A program made the position numbers and the translations under genes. A DNA stretch of 38,109 nucleotides, taken from positions 1 to 38,109 of the forward strand of contig CAZNGS010000041.1 in the NCBI GenBank assembly GCA_964572825.1, in the 5' to 3' direction. The notes beneath the pieces are model-generated. The model was not told the origin of the DNA. It saw only the letters and a list, made by a program, of their open reading frames with translations, and ran no database searches. Positions 30,967-38,109 of this stretch are shown one piece after another (position 1 is the stretch's first letter; every line of letters begins with the position of its first letter). The stretch comes from CAYVBE01 sp964572825 (GTDB taxonomy: Bacteria; Planctomycetota; Brocadiia; SM23-32).

Positions 30967-32454
30967 TCAACTGCCCGTCTCTCCGCGGACCACCTCGGAC
31001 GGTGCTCGCACGATGCGCGTGAAGGCCTCCCCCCGTTGCCGGTAGTTCTCGAACATGTCGTAGCTGGCGCAGCCGGGAGAGAACAGTACTCTGGCGCCCG
31101 GCATGGAGAGCTCACGCGCCACGCTCACCGCTTCCCGCAGGGACCCTGCCTCGCGCACGACCATGGAGCCGCCCAGACACACGGTCTCCCGACGGGCCTT
31201 CTCGGCCAGGGCGGGGCCCGTCTGACCCATGGTGATCAGCACCTCCGCGTGCCTGGCGACCGCGCGGGCGATGGGGGTCAGGTCCAGCTTCTTGTCATAG
31301 CCCCCCGCCAACAGTATGACGGCGCCCTCGAGGCTGTGCAGGGCGGCCACGGTTGATTCAGGAGTGGTGCTGTAGGAGTCGTTGTAATAGCGCACGCCTC
31401 CCCGTTCGCAGACCAGTTCCAGCCTGTGGCGCAGGCCGGCAAAGCTGCGCAGGGCATTGCGCACGGCCGCCCAGTCGGTGCCCATGCAACGGGCGGCGGT
31501 GGCAGCCGCCATGGCGTTCTCCACGTTGTGGAAGCCCGGAAGGGCAATGTCCTCCCGCACGCAGACAAGCTCGTCCCTCCTGCCCGCGCGCCAGACCAGG
31601 CGGTCGGCCACGAAGTTCATGCCCTCCTGCAGGCCCCCTCCCTCCGGGGCGGCGTTGAACAGCAGCCGCCGGCCTCCCCTGCCGGCGCGGGCCCACTCCG
31701 CCAGGACGGGGTCGCAGTAGTTGAGGACCGCGAAATCCTGTCGTCCCTGGAAGTTCAGGATGTTCTTCTTGGCCGCCACGTACTTCTCGAATCCGCCGTG
31801 CCACGCCAGGTGGTTGGGGGTTATGTTGGTGACCACCGCCAGGTGCGGGGACCAGGGCAACCCCCCCGCGTCGCTGAGCTGGAAACTCGACAGCTCCAGG
31901 ACCACGATGTCGTTCTTCTCGATCTGCGGCAGGAGGCCCAGGAGGGAGACGCCGATGTTGCCGCCCAGCCAGACCCGGTAGCCGGCATTCTCCAGCATGC
32001 CCGCCAGCATGGCCGTGGTGGTGGACTTGCCGTTGCTGCCGGTGACTGCTGCCACGGGGGCGGGGCAGCGCGAGAGGAACATGTTCATCGGGCTGGTGAT
32101 GGGCACACGCGCCCGGCGGGCCGCGGCGAGAAAGGGGTTCGAACGCGGCACCGCCGGGTTGGCCACCACCAGGCGGGCGGCGGTGAAATCCTCCTCACGG
32201 TGCCTGCCCAGTTGATAGCGGGCCCGCCCGTCCCCCAGACGTGCGATGGGTTCGGCAAGGCGGTCGGCATCCCGCAGGTCCGTGATGGTCAGATCGGCGC
32301 CCCGTTCGATGAGGAACTGCGCCGCCGCTTCTCCGCCGCCGAACAGGCCCAGTCCCATGAGTGTGACGGGCTTGCCCCGCAGGTCCGCCAGGCACCTGCG
32401 CAGCCGCTTCAGGGAACACAGCTTCACTGGTTCGCCGGGGGCGCCGCCGGCCAT
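30967..32454 (-). CDS. murD: UDP-N-acetylmuramoyl-L-alanine--D-glutamate ligase
   Basis: MurD adds D-glutamate to UDP-MurNAc-L-Ala in peptidoglycan precursor synthesis. The 495-residue protein has the N-terminal Rossmann-like domain (VTLMGLGLFGGGEAAAQFL), the ATP loop VTGSNGKSTTTAML (Lys143), LELSSFQLSDAGG, TNITPNHLAWHG, the domain-3 FAGLRHRLELV and YNDSYSTTPESTVAAL, and the closing LFSPGCASYDMFENYRQRG. All are MurD hallmarks; it is slightly longer than the usual 440-450 residues, mostly at the N-terminus and a central insert. The ATG at 32454 has AGGAG eight bases before it, better than TTG 32475. It is not in a dcw-like cluster but last in an operon with two envelope lipoprotein genes. Confidence 0.93.
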   Translation of the reverse strand: MAGGAPGEPVKLCSLKRLRRCLADLRGKPVTLMGLGLFGGGEAAAQFLIERGADLTITDLRDADRLAEPIARLGDGRARYQLGRHREEDFTAARLVVANPAVPRSNPFLAAARRARVPITSPMNMFLSRCPAPVAAVTGSNGKSTTTAMLAGMLENAGYRVWLGGNIGVSLLGLLPQIEKNDIVVLELSSFQLSDAGGLPWSPHLAVVTNITPNHLAWHGGFEKYVAAKKNILNFQGRQDFAVLNYCDPVLAEWARAGRGGRRLLFNAAPEGGGLQEGMNFVADRLVWRAGRRDELVCVREDIALPGFHNVENAMAAATAARCMGTDWAAVRNALRSFAGLRHRLELVCERGGVRYYNDSYSTTPESTVAALHSLEGAVILLAGGYDKKLDLTPIARAVARHAEVLITMGQTGPALAEKARRETVCLGGSMVVREAGSLREAVSVARELSMPGARVLFSPGCASYDMFENYRQRGEAFTRIVRAPSEVVRGETGS

Positions 32455-32471
32455 ACCCACTCCTTGCACGG

Positions 32472-33200
32472 TCAATCGTCCGGATCATCCAGGGCCGCCA
32501 CCTGGGAGGCGGGGAGCTCACTGTGGAATCTGCCGATCAAAGCCGCCAGACAGCGGGCCGTGTCCAGGACGGTGTGGCTCATGGCGAATCCTTCCCGGAG
32601 GTTCTTCGGGTTCGCACCCCAGGGGGTGTTGTACATGCCCCGGCGCCGGTCCACGAACTCCAGGATCACTTCCCCGGTCCGTGCGTTCGTCAGTCGTGCA
32701 GCCACCTGCAGGTCCGTGGCCCCCGTGGTCAGGAAGGGAATCAAGCCCGAGAGGTAGCGCAGAAACCCGGACCCCATCTTGAAGCGCGTGACCATGCCCT
32801 CCAGTCTCAGCACCTGCGCACCCGGTGCGCCGTCCTCGGCCCCGTCCCACTTGAAGGTGACCGTTTCGAAGGCGTGCAGCTTGCTCAACTCTCGGCGGAG
32901 GAGAATCCGCAGCATGGTGGCATACCCCACGGCCCATTCGCGCGACCGAACCCACTCGTCCCCGAGTTGGACCGGACCAACCACGATGCAACGGTAGGGG
33001 CTCAGATCCGTGCCCGGGGCCGCATACGTCAGGGAAGCCAGGGGCTCGTATTCATCCGTCATGCGGTCATAGCGGGTGACGAACTCATAGGTCGGCACGG
33101 CTTTGGGCGGGTGACAGCCGGTGGCGGCCATCAGGACGAGCACAGCCACGAGCGGTGCGCCGCCATATGGGGGTGTGACCTTGCTGCGGGTGGTGCCCAT
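32472..33200 (-). CDS. Predicted lipoprotein (DUF4410/DUF3313-like)
   Basis: A 242-residue protein with an N-terminal signal sequence and lipobox-type end AATGC (about residue 29). The mature part contains YRCIVVGPVQLGDEW, LRRELSKLHAFETVTFKWDG and VAARLTNARTGEVILEFVDR, which are reminiscent of DUF4410/DUF3313 outer-membrane lipoproteins, though that is a weak guess by eye. It also has a hydrophobic stretch FLRYLSGLIPFLTTGATDLQ, unlikely to span the membrane. It begins 35 bp after the OmpA-type gene and ends 17 bp before murD. Start ATG 33200 has GGGAG nine bases upstream. Confidence 0.65.
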   Translation of the reverse strand: MGTTRSKVTPPYGGAPLVAVLVLMAATGCHPPKAVPTYEFVTRYDRMTDEYEPLASLTYAAPGTDLSPYRCIVVGPVQLGDEWVRSREWAVGYATMLRILLRRELSKLHAFETVTFKWDGAEDGAPGAQVLRLEGMVTRFKMGSGFLRYLSGLIPFLTTGATDLQVAARLTNARTGEVILEFVDRRRGMYNTPWGANPKNLREGFAMSHTVLDTARCLAALIGRFHSELPASQVAALDDPDD

Positions 33201-33235
33201 GCCCGCTCCCGATGTTTTCAGAGAGGATGAGCGCG

Positions 33236-34078
33236 CTACTGCGACGCGCGGACCTCGGCCACCTGGATGGCCGCCGGTCGAACGACCAGTTCCGCCCGCC
33301 GGTTCTTGCGCCGGCCCTCGGCTGTGCTGTTGGCCGCCACCGGGCGGGTCTCTCCGCAGCCGATGGCCGCCAGGCGCTCGGGCTCCATCCCCTCGGATTC
33401 GATCAGGTAGTGCACTACGGACACGGCGCGCGCACAGGACAGGTCCCAGTTGGATTTGTAGGGAGAGTAGCGGATGGGCACGTTGTCCGTGTGCCCGCGC
33501 ACCTGCAGGTGGGCGTCGGGATGGTTCTGCCGGATCAGGCGGACGGCCTGGTGCAGCGTGGACTTGCCGTCATTGGTGAGCTCCGCCCGACCGGAATCAA
33601 ACAGAACCTCTGACAGGATGGTGTACTTGATGGAATCGCCCTCCTTGCTCACCTGGATGTTGGCGGGCACGTCCGCCTGAAGCGTGGTGCCTCCCTTGCG
33701 CGCCTCTTCATAGGCCTCCAGGAGAGCCTTCTGGTGGGCTTCACTTTTGCTCAGGGCCGTTTCGCGGGCGTGCAGTTCCTTTTCCTTTTCGCTCAGTTCC
33801 TGGGAGAGTTCCTTTACCTGGTCGGTCAGTCCCTGCAGTTCAGCGTCGTCCTGCCCGCCGTAGTATTTCTCGGCCGCGATGGCGCCCGTGGCCGCTCCCA
33901 CCCCCATACCCACGAGGGCCCCCGGGCCGCCGCCGGCCGAGGTGGCATAGTGGCCTATCGCGGCTCCCGTGGCGCCGCCGGTCGTGCCGCCGATCGCCGT
34001 TCCCTTCTGGACCGGCGTGCAGCCGGCCGCCACAATCACTCCAAACACCAGCCCAACAACAAGTCCTCTGCTAACCAT
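33236..34078 (-). CDS. OmpA-family lipoprotein with glycine-zipper segment
   Basis: A 280-residue lipoprotein: signal sequence ending VAAGC (Cys20), then a glycine-zipper segment (AIGGTTGGATGAAIGHYATS ... GMGVGAATGAIAAEKYYGG), a coiled-coil (LTDQVKELSQELSEKEKELH) and a C-terminal OmpA/MotB domain (about 145-270) with VLFDSGRAELTNDGK, VRGHTDNVPI, NWDLSCARAVSVVHYL and GRRKNRRAELVV, which bind the peptidoglycan stem peptide. It anchors the outer membrane to the cell wall. The start ATG 34078 has GGAGG ten bases upstream. It leads a minus-strand operon with the lipoprotein gene and murD. Confidence 0.9.
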   Translation of the reverse strand: MVSRGLVVGLVFGVIVAAGCTPVQKGTAIGGTTGGATGAAIGHYATSAGGGPGALVGMGVGAATGAIAAEKYYGGQDDAELQGLTDQVKELSQELSEKEKELHARETALSKSEAHQKALLEAYEEARKGGTTLQADVPANIQVSKEGDSIKYTILSEVLFDSGRAELTNDGKSTLHQAVRLIRQNHPDAHLQVRGHTDNVPIRYSPYKSNWDLSCARAVSVVHYLIESEGMEPERLAAIGCGETRPVAANSTAEGRRKNRRAELVVRPAAIQVAEVRASQ

Positions 34079-34382
34079 GGGGTTCGTCCCTCCGGATGGT
34101 GATTCCGTTCACAGTTTGACTCTACGGAATGGCTCGAACCCTTTTCAAGAACCGCCCCGCCACTTTGCCGAGCGCGGTCACGCGCCGCGGGCATCGGGCC
34201 GCAGAGGTCAGTAACCGCACCGGCCTTTTTCAGCCCTATCACCTTGCCTGGATATGCCTTAGATCAGGGAAACCGGTCCTTCGCCGGCCGGCGTGCGGAC
34301 ACATTCAGGGGAGGGAAGAAACCGAAAAAAGCGGCCAAAAAAGTGAGCCTGCCCCGCCCGCAACGCCGGCTCTCCCGGCGGG
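34079..34382. other. 304-bp intergenic region: OmpA-operon leader and sulfatase terminator
   Basis: No gene is evident. At its right end CGCCGG-CTCTC-CCGGCG (34364-34380) forms a 6-bp hairpin directly after the sulfatase stop on the minus strand, followed 15-35 bases later by two T6 runs, so it may end that transcript. The left end holds the OmpA-type ribosome-binding site; no convincing promoter was assigned. Confidence 0.4.
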
Positions 34383-35774
34383 TCAACGCTCACCGGCCAC
34401 CTTTCCGTAGATGCACGAGAGGGGTGGAGCCTGCCGTCGGTCGCCCGTGTGAGCGATCCGATAGGGGAGCTTCCCCAGCGTCTGCTCCAGAAAGGCGGTG
34501 AACTCGCCCACGATCTCGGGGCGCTCGTCGTAAACGTTGTCCGATTCCCCGGGATCGTTCTGCAGGTCGTAAAGCTCCCGTCGCTCGCCCTGGCCCGTAG
34601 AGTCGATGACCATGTTCCACTGTTTGTCCCGCACGCTGACGTTACCGTGCCACGCAATGATCACCTTCTCCAGCGGTCCGCTGGAGGGGTCGAATACGTC
34701 CCGGCCGTCCAGCTCCGGGTCCGCCTCCGGTTCGATGCCCATCAGGCGGCAGATGGTGGGGAACATGTCCTGATGCTGGACGAAGTCGCGGCGCTCGGTG
34801 CCGCGGTCGCCTCCGCCCGGCAGCCTCACCACCAGCGGAATGCGGGTGTTGTATGCGTAGAGCCGGTCCCCGCCCTTGCCGAACCTGCCCTTGTCCCACA
34901 GCTCCGTGCCGTGGTCGCTGGTGAATATCACCGCGGTGTCCTCCAGCAGGTCCATCTGCTCCAGCTTGTCCAGGAACGCGCCCATCCACTTATCCACAAA
35001 GGTGACGTACCCGTAGTAAAGCGCGCGCGTCCTCTTGATCTCCTCCTCGCTGGGATTGGCGCGGCTGATGAGCTGGGGCTGCATGTAGTCGCGGCTCTTG
35101 TGCGTGGTGTAGTAGGCGTCGGCGAATTCCGTCGGCGGGTCCCACCGCTCGTGGGGCGCGAACGAGTCGATCCACAGGAACCACGGGGAGTTCTCGCGGT
35201 TCTCCTCCAGCCACGTGCACGCCCGTCGGAAGACCCGCGGCGTCAGGTAATCCTCTTCCGTGTGCCGGTCCAGCATGTTCAGCAAATACTGCGTCAGGGT
35301 GGGCCAGCAGCTCAGGTCGTTCTTCCCCTCGGGGTGGTACGGGGAGACATCCACCGCCGAAAGCGGCCCGCTCCGCACCGGGTCGCCTTCCTGACCCCGG
35401 ATGAAGCTCCAGGAGCAGAAGCCCCGGGTGAAGTTCTGGGTGGGCTTGAACATGTGATAGGTGTCGCCAACCAGGCCCGTGACGACACCGTGTTCCAGCA
35501 CGAACTCCGAGAGCATCGTCTGCTCGTCGGGAACCCGGTGCCAGCCTGGAATGGCCGGCGTCAGCCCCCGGCTGCCCATCTCGAAGCGCCAGGGGAAAGA
35601 GCGCCTTCCCGTCAGGCACGTGCGTCGGGCCTGGATTGTGGGCAGTCCCTCCGCAAAGGCGCTGGTGAAGTTGATCCCCTCCCGACACAGCCGGTCCAGG
35701 TTGGGAACCCGGACCACGTCGTGCCCGATCATGTCCGCACGGAACGTGTCACAGCAGATCACCACGCAGTTCAT
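34383..35774 (-). CDS. Sulfatase-superfamily protein lacking the formylglycine Cys/Ser
   Basis: A 463-residue protein with the alkaline-phosphatase/sulfatase fold. Metal ligands are CCDTFRADMIG (Asp9 and Asp14 region) and FTSDHGTELWDKGRFGKGG; the C-terminal ELYDLQNDPGESDNV is the usual sulfatase signature. The active-site motif, normally C/S-x-P-x-R with Cys or Ser becoming formylglycine, reads PTIQARRTCLTGR, with Thr46 in the nucleophile position. Thr may be used directly, as in phosphodiesterase or phosphoglycerol-transferase relatives, so the reaction could be phosphoryl rather than sulfate transfer (inference). There is no signal peptide, so it is cytoplasmic. ATG 35774 has AAGGG upstream. 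Confidence 0.8.
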   Translation of the reverse strand: MNCVVICCDTFRADMIGHDVVRVPNLDRLCREGINFTSAFAEGLPTIQARRTCLTGRRSFPWRFEMGSRGLTPAIPGWHRVPDEQTMLSEFVLEHGVVTGLVGDTYHMFKPTQNFTRGFCSWSFIRGQEGDPVRSGPLSAVDVSPYHPEGKNDLSCWPTLTQYLLNMLDRHTEEDYLTPRVFRRACTWLEENRENSPWFLWIDSFAPHERWDPPTEFADAYYTTHKSRDYMQPQLISRANPSEEEIKRTRALYYGYVTFVDKWMGAFLDKLEQMDLLEDTAVIFTSDHGTELWDKGRFGKGGDRLYAYNTRIPLVVRLPGGGDRGTERRDFVQHQDMFPTICRLMGIEPEADPELDGRDVFDPSSGPLEKVIIAWHGNVSVRDKQWNMVIDSTGQGERRELYDLQNDPGESDNVYDERPEIVGEFTAFLEQTLGKLPYRIAHTGDRRQAPPLSCIYGKVAGER

Positions 35775-35910
35775 CTCAATGCCCTTCTGTCAAGCGCAAC
35801 AGCACACGGTAAACGGGTTCCTTCAGACGAGCTCTGCGACGAACAACCGTAGCCGGCCAGCATAGACGGCCTTGCACGTTCTTTCAAGGACGCAGGTCCG
35901 GGCCGACTTT

Positions 35911-35940
35911 GGAACCGCCGGGCGGTTCGTGGTTTAATGG
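35911..35940 (+). promoter_or_regulatory. Predicted promoter of the MBL hydrolase gene
   Basis: TTGGAA at 35911-35916, 18 bp spacer, TTTAAT at 35935-35940 with TG one base before (TGGTTTAAT). It lies 36 bp before the ATG at 35976, in the gap divergent from the sulfatase gene. Confidence 0.45.
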
Positions 35941-35975
35941 ACGCTTACCCGCCGGACCCCAACCTGGAGACACCC

Positions 35976-36764
35976 ATGCCGGAAGACTTCATCAAGTTCC
36001 TCGGCACCGCCGGGGCCCGGTTCGTTATGGCCAGGCAGTTGCGCTACTCGGCCGGGACGTTCATCTCCCTGCGCGGACAGAGGATCGTGCTCGACCCCGG
36101 CCCGGGGACGCTCCTGCGCTGCTCCCGCTGCCGGGCCAAGGTGGACCCCACCTCCCTGGACGCCGTCATCCTGACCCACGGCCACATCGACCACTCCGGG
36201 GACGTCAACGCCGTGCTGGACGCCATGACCGCCGGGGGATTCGACTCCGGGGGACTGCTCTTTGCCCCCCGGGAGTGCGTCGAGGGGGAAAGGGCCGTGG
36301 TGCTGAGCTACCTGCAGGACGTGGTCGGCGAGGTGGTGACCCTCGAGCCGCGGGACGAGTACTCGGTCAATGGGGTGCGGTTCACCACTTCCGAGCGGCA
36401 CCACCACACCATGGAGACCTACGGCATCGTTTTCCGCCCGGAGGACGGGCCGAACGTGGGGTTCCTGGTGGACACGGAGTACTTCGACGGGCTGGCGGAC
36501 AGCTACGCCGACGCGGACATCCTGGTGATCAACGTCGTGCGGCACGAGCCCCATCCCGGCGGCAAGGTCATGCACCTGTGCCTGGAAGAGGCCCGACGGG
36601 TCATCGAGCAGGTGCAGCCGCGCAAGGCGGTGCTCACCCACTTCGGCATGACCATGCTGAAGGCCAAGCCCTGGGAGCTGGCCGAAGGGATGAGCCAGGA
36701 CCTGGGCCTCGATGTCCAGGCCGCCTCCGACGGCATGACCCTTCACCTGGAAGGGGACGCGTAG
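35976..36764 (+). CDS. MBL-fold metallo-hydrolase
   Basis: A 262-residue cytoplasmic protein of the metallo-beta-lactamase fold. The dimetal motif is THGHIDHSGD (His68, His70, Asp72, His73), with TSERHHHTMETYGIVF, the DTEY turn and AVLTHFGMTM supplying later ligands. It begins FIKFLGTAGARF, like RNase Z/PhnP-type phosphodiesterases, so it may cleave phosphodiesters. A CSRC pair at about 49-52 may bind a further metal as in PhnP. The start ATG 35976 is backed by GGAG; the earlier in-frame ATG at 35937 overlaps the promoter-like sequence. It converges on the exonuclease gene with an 11-bp gap. Confidence 0.85.
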   Translation: MPEDFIKFLGTAGARFVMARQLRYSAGTFISLRGQRIVLDPGPGTLLRCSRCRAKVDPTSLDAVILTHGHIDHSGDVNAVLDAMTAGGFDSGGLLFAPRECVEGERAVVLSYLQDVVGEVVTLEPRDEYSVNGVRFTTSERHHHTMETYGIVFRPEDGPNVGFLVDTEYFDGLADSYADADILVINVVRHEPHPGGKVMHLCLEEARRVIEQVQPRKAVLTHFGMTMLKAKPWELAEGMSQDLGLDVQAASDGMTLHLEGDA

Positions 36765-36775
36765 CCCTGTCGCCC

Positions 36776-37615
36776 TCAGCCGCCGTAAACCTCGCGCCGC
36801 AGGCGGTGGACCGTGTCCGGATCGGCCTGGAAGGGGCAGGGGACCGGGTCGGGCAGGGGGAGGGCGTGGGTCTCGCCGAAGCCCAACCGCGCGGCCTTCA
36901 GGTTGTAGGCCATCACCAGCAGGCGCTCCAGGTTGACCGTGTCGGCGATGTTGTAGGCCAGCAGCGTCTCCAGCGCGCGCCGGTTGCCGTTGCGCCGGAA
37001 GTCCTGCCACAGAACGACGGCGAAGTATCCGTCCACACCCTCCAGCTCGCCCCGCTCGATGCCGAGCTGCCTCTCGCAACCCTTCAGCCCGCCGCGGTAG
37101 CCGAGGGAGGCCAGCGGATAGCGCAGGTCGAGGTGGGCCTTCGGCAGGCGCACGCCCAGGCAGTTGCGAAGAAACGGAGCGTCGAACTGCTTGCCGTTGT
37201 AGGTAACCACGAGCCGGTACCGGCCGATGTCCTCCCGGAAGTCCTCCAGGTTCTCCTCGTAGACGTAGTGGCGCACGGTGCGGCCGTCGTAGAGCGCGAT
37301 GGTGGTGACGTGATCGTAGGGGCCGCCGAGGCCGGTGGTCTCGATGTCCACGTAGGCGAGCGAATCGCCGAACTCCGGGAAGAGCCGCCACTGCTCCCCG
37401 GACGGCAGCCCGTCATAGAACCAGCCGGCGTCCGACCGGACAAGGCGCTCGATCGATTCTTCCGCGTATCGGCTGACATCCCGCGCCCGACGCCCGCCGA
37501 TCGGCAGGGCCACGACGGACCGGGCATCCTCCCACCGGCGCACTCCGCCATCCCAGAGCCTGCGCTCGGTCCCGGGTCCGATGCCCTTGATGTGGCAGAA
37601 AGTGTTCCTCAGCAT
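36776..37615 (-). CDS. YprB-type RNase H-like exonuclease
   Basis: A 279-residue protein of the YprB/RNase_H_2 family (predicted DEDD exonucleases). It starts MLRNTFCHIKGIGPGTERRL, a helix-hairpin-helix-like GIGPGTE element, then the exonuclease core: YVDIETTGLGG (Asp, Glu), VVTYNGKQFDAPFL (Asp), LDLRYP, and NIADTVNLERLL with a final Asp. The DEDD set appears complete. Function in the cell is not established for this family; DNA repair or RNA processing are candidates. The ATG at 37615 has AAGGA nine bases upstream and is favoured over longer in-frame starts. Confidence 0.85.
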   Translation of the reverse strand: MLRNTFCHIKGIGPGTERRLWDGGVRRWEDARSVVALPIGGRRARDVSRYAEESIERLVRSDAGWFYDGLPSGEQWRLFPEFGDSLAYVDIETTGLGGPYDHVTTIALYDGRTVRHYVYEENLEDFREDIGRYRLVVTYNGKQFDAPFLRNCLGVRLPKAHLDLRYPLASLGYRGGLKGCERQLGIERGELEGVDGYFAVVLWQDFRRNGNRRALETLLAYNIADTVNLERLLVMAYNLKAARLGFGETHALPLPDPVPCPFQADPDTVHRLRREVYGG

Positions 37616-37829
37616 GGTGAAATCCTTGTCCGGCGGTTGCCGCGCGCGGGCCGCTGCCGCTTTTCTTGAGTGTACCGACCACGCCGTCAGGCCCGGCCAC
37701 CGGGGCATCGGCATCGAACGGTTCCCCGAAGGAATGCCCGGCGACCTCGTCAACGGGAGGGCAGTCCGGCGCCTCGCCAGCACAGTCTATGGTAAGGTGA
37801 AACCGGTCCCCTTTCACCCCCAGGGAGAG

Positions 37830-38021
37830 ATGCTACCGGCGTTCGTGCTAAAGCCGCGCGAGCTGGATTTCGACCTGGTGGCCGGAGAGCCCCGCACTAA
37901 ACAGCTTGAGGTCAGCAGGAACTTCGGCGGGGGGCTGGAGGTCGGCCGGCCGGAGGACCTTCCTTCCTGGCTGGAGCTGTCACTTCCCGGAAGGCCGGTC
38001 GGCGCCCCAGGGATCTATTGA
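37830..38021 (+). CDS. Short Ig-like/BACON-type fragment, possibly truncated
   Basis: A 63-codon frame from ATG 37830 with GGGAGAG just upstream. The product MLPAFVLKPRELDFDLVAGE then PRTKQLEVSRNFGGGLEV looks like the beta-sandwich repeat (BACON/DUF1573-like) found in larger secreted proteins, but it stops after one unit (GAPGIY). No signal peptide is present. It may be a decayed remnant of a longer gene or a real tiny protein. The 214-bp stretch between it and the exonuclease start shows nothing else clear; after 38021 no gene is recognisable before the window ends. Confidence 0.4.
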   Translation: MLPAFVLKPRELDFDLVAGEPRTKQLEVSRNFGGGLEVGRPEDLPSWLELSLPGRPVGAPGIY

Positions 38022-38109
38022 AAAATACGCCGTATGAACGTTGTGGCGAAACGGAAGGCTGGAGACGCTCTTTTGTGTGTAATGAAATGAAAGGCTGCCA
38101 GCTCCGGTG

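Noticed and set aside
1..38109. CRISPR arrays, tRNA or rRNA genes and toxin-antitoxin pairs
   Set aside because: No regularly spaced repeats, cloverleaf-like segments or rRNA-like stretches were seen on either strand; no small gene pair with a recognisable toxin fold was found.

Overview
The window is a GC-rich, densely packed bacterial chromosome segment with about 30 protein genes, short gaps and many start/stop overlaps. BamD-like and LptE-like proteins, an OmpA-type lipoprotein and other lipoproteins indicate a diderm (Gram-negative) envelope. Both isoprenoid genes present (ispF, ispH) belong to the MEP pathway. Ser/Thr kinases with FHA proteins, an ECF-like sigma factor paired with a FecR/VIT/VWA anti-sigma protein, a sulfatase-like enzyme and a four-helix-bundle protein together suggest an uncultured Planctomycetota or PVC-type bacterium. 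That placement is inference from gene content; no rRNA or tRNA gene is visible.

Layout: 1-3300 holds an unrecognised small ORF, a four-helix-bundle protein with an ankyrin tail, a two-gene epimerase operon (minus) and ispF (minus). 3361-6284 is a sigma/anti-sigma pair. 6300-10584 is an envelope and protein quality-control run: bamD-like, lptE-like, ftsH and a YkgJ-type cysteine-cluster gene. 10585-11500 is a decayed patch with a terminator-like hairpin, half of a repeat element and a frameshifted GNAT acetyltransferase. 11501-13799 holds a metallophosphoesterase, a 64-residue protein and aroA (minus). 14105-17635 is a surface-polysaccharide-like operon (deacetylase, FAD oxidoreductase, GT87). 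17676-23262 holds a DUF89 gene, a thioredoxin-TPR gene, argJ and a large TPR gene. 23403-25175 is an ispH/UbiA-like fusion read from a near-consensus promoter.

25190-28091 is the most interesting part: an apparently active Ser/Thr kinase, an FHA-pseudokinase and a small FHA protein. Twin GGAGAC/GTCTCC palindromes lie upstream. The last gene is separated from the others by a 264-bp MITE-like element with 14-bp terminal inverted repeats and a perfect 5-bp target duplication. An 88%-identical half of this element sits at 10655-10758, where it supplies the last codons of the broken GNAT gene.

28183-38109 holds a SorE-like dehydrogenase overlapping mnmE, a minus-strand OmpA-lipoprotein-murD operon, a sulfatase-superfamily enzyme without the usual Cys/Ser nucleophile, an MBL hydrolase, a YprB-type exonuclease and a short Ig-like fragment. 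Several intergenic regions carry 50-60 bp compound palindromes that look like dispersed structured repeats. All family calls come from reading motifs by eye; no database search was run.
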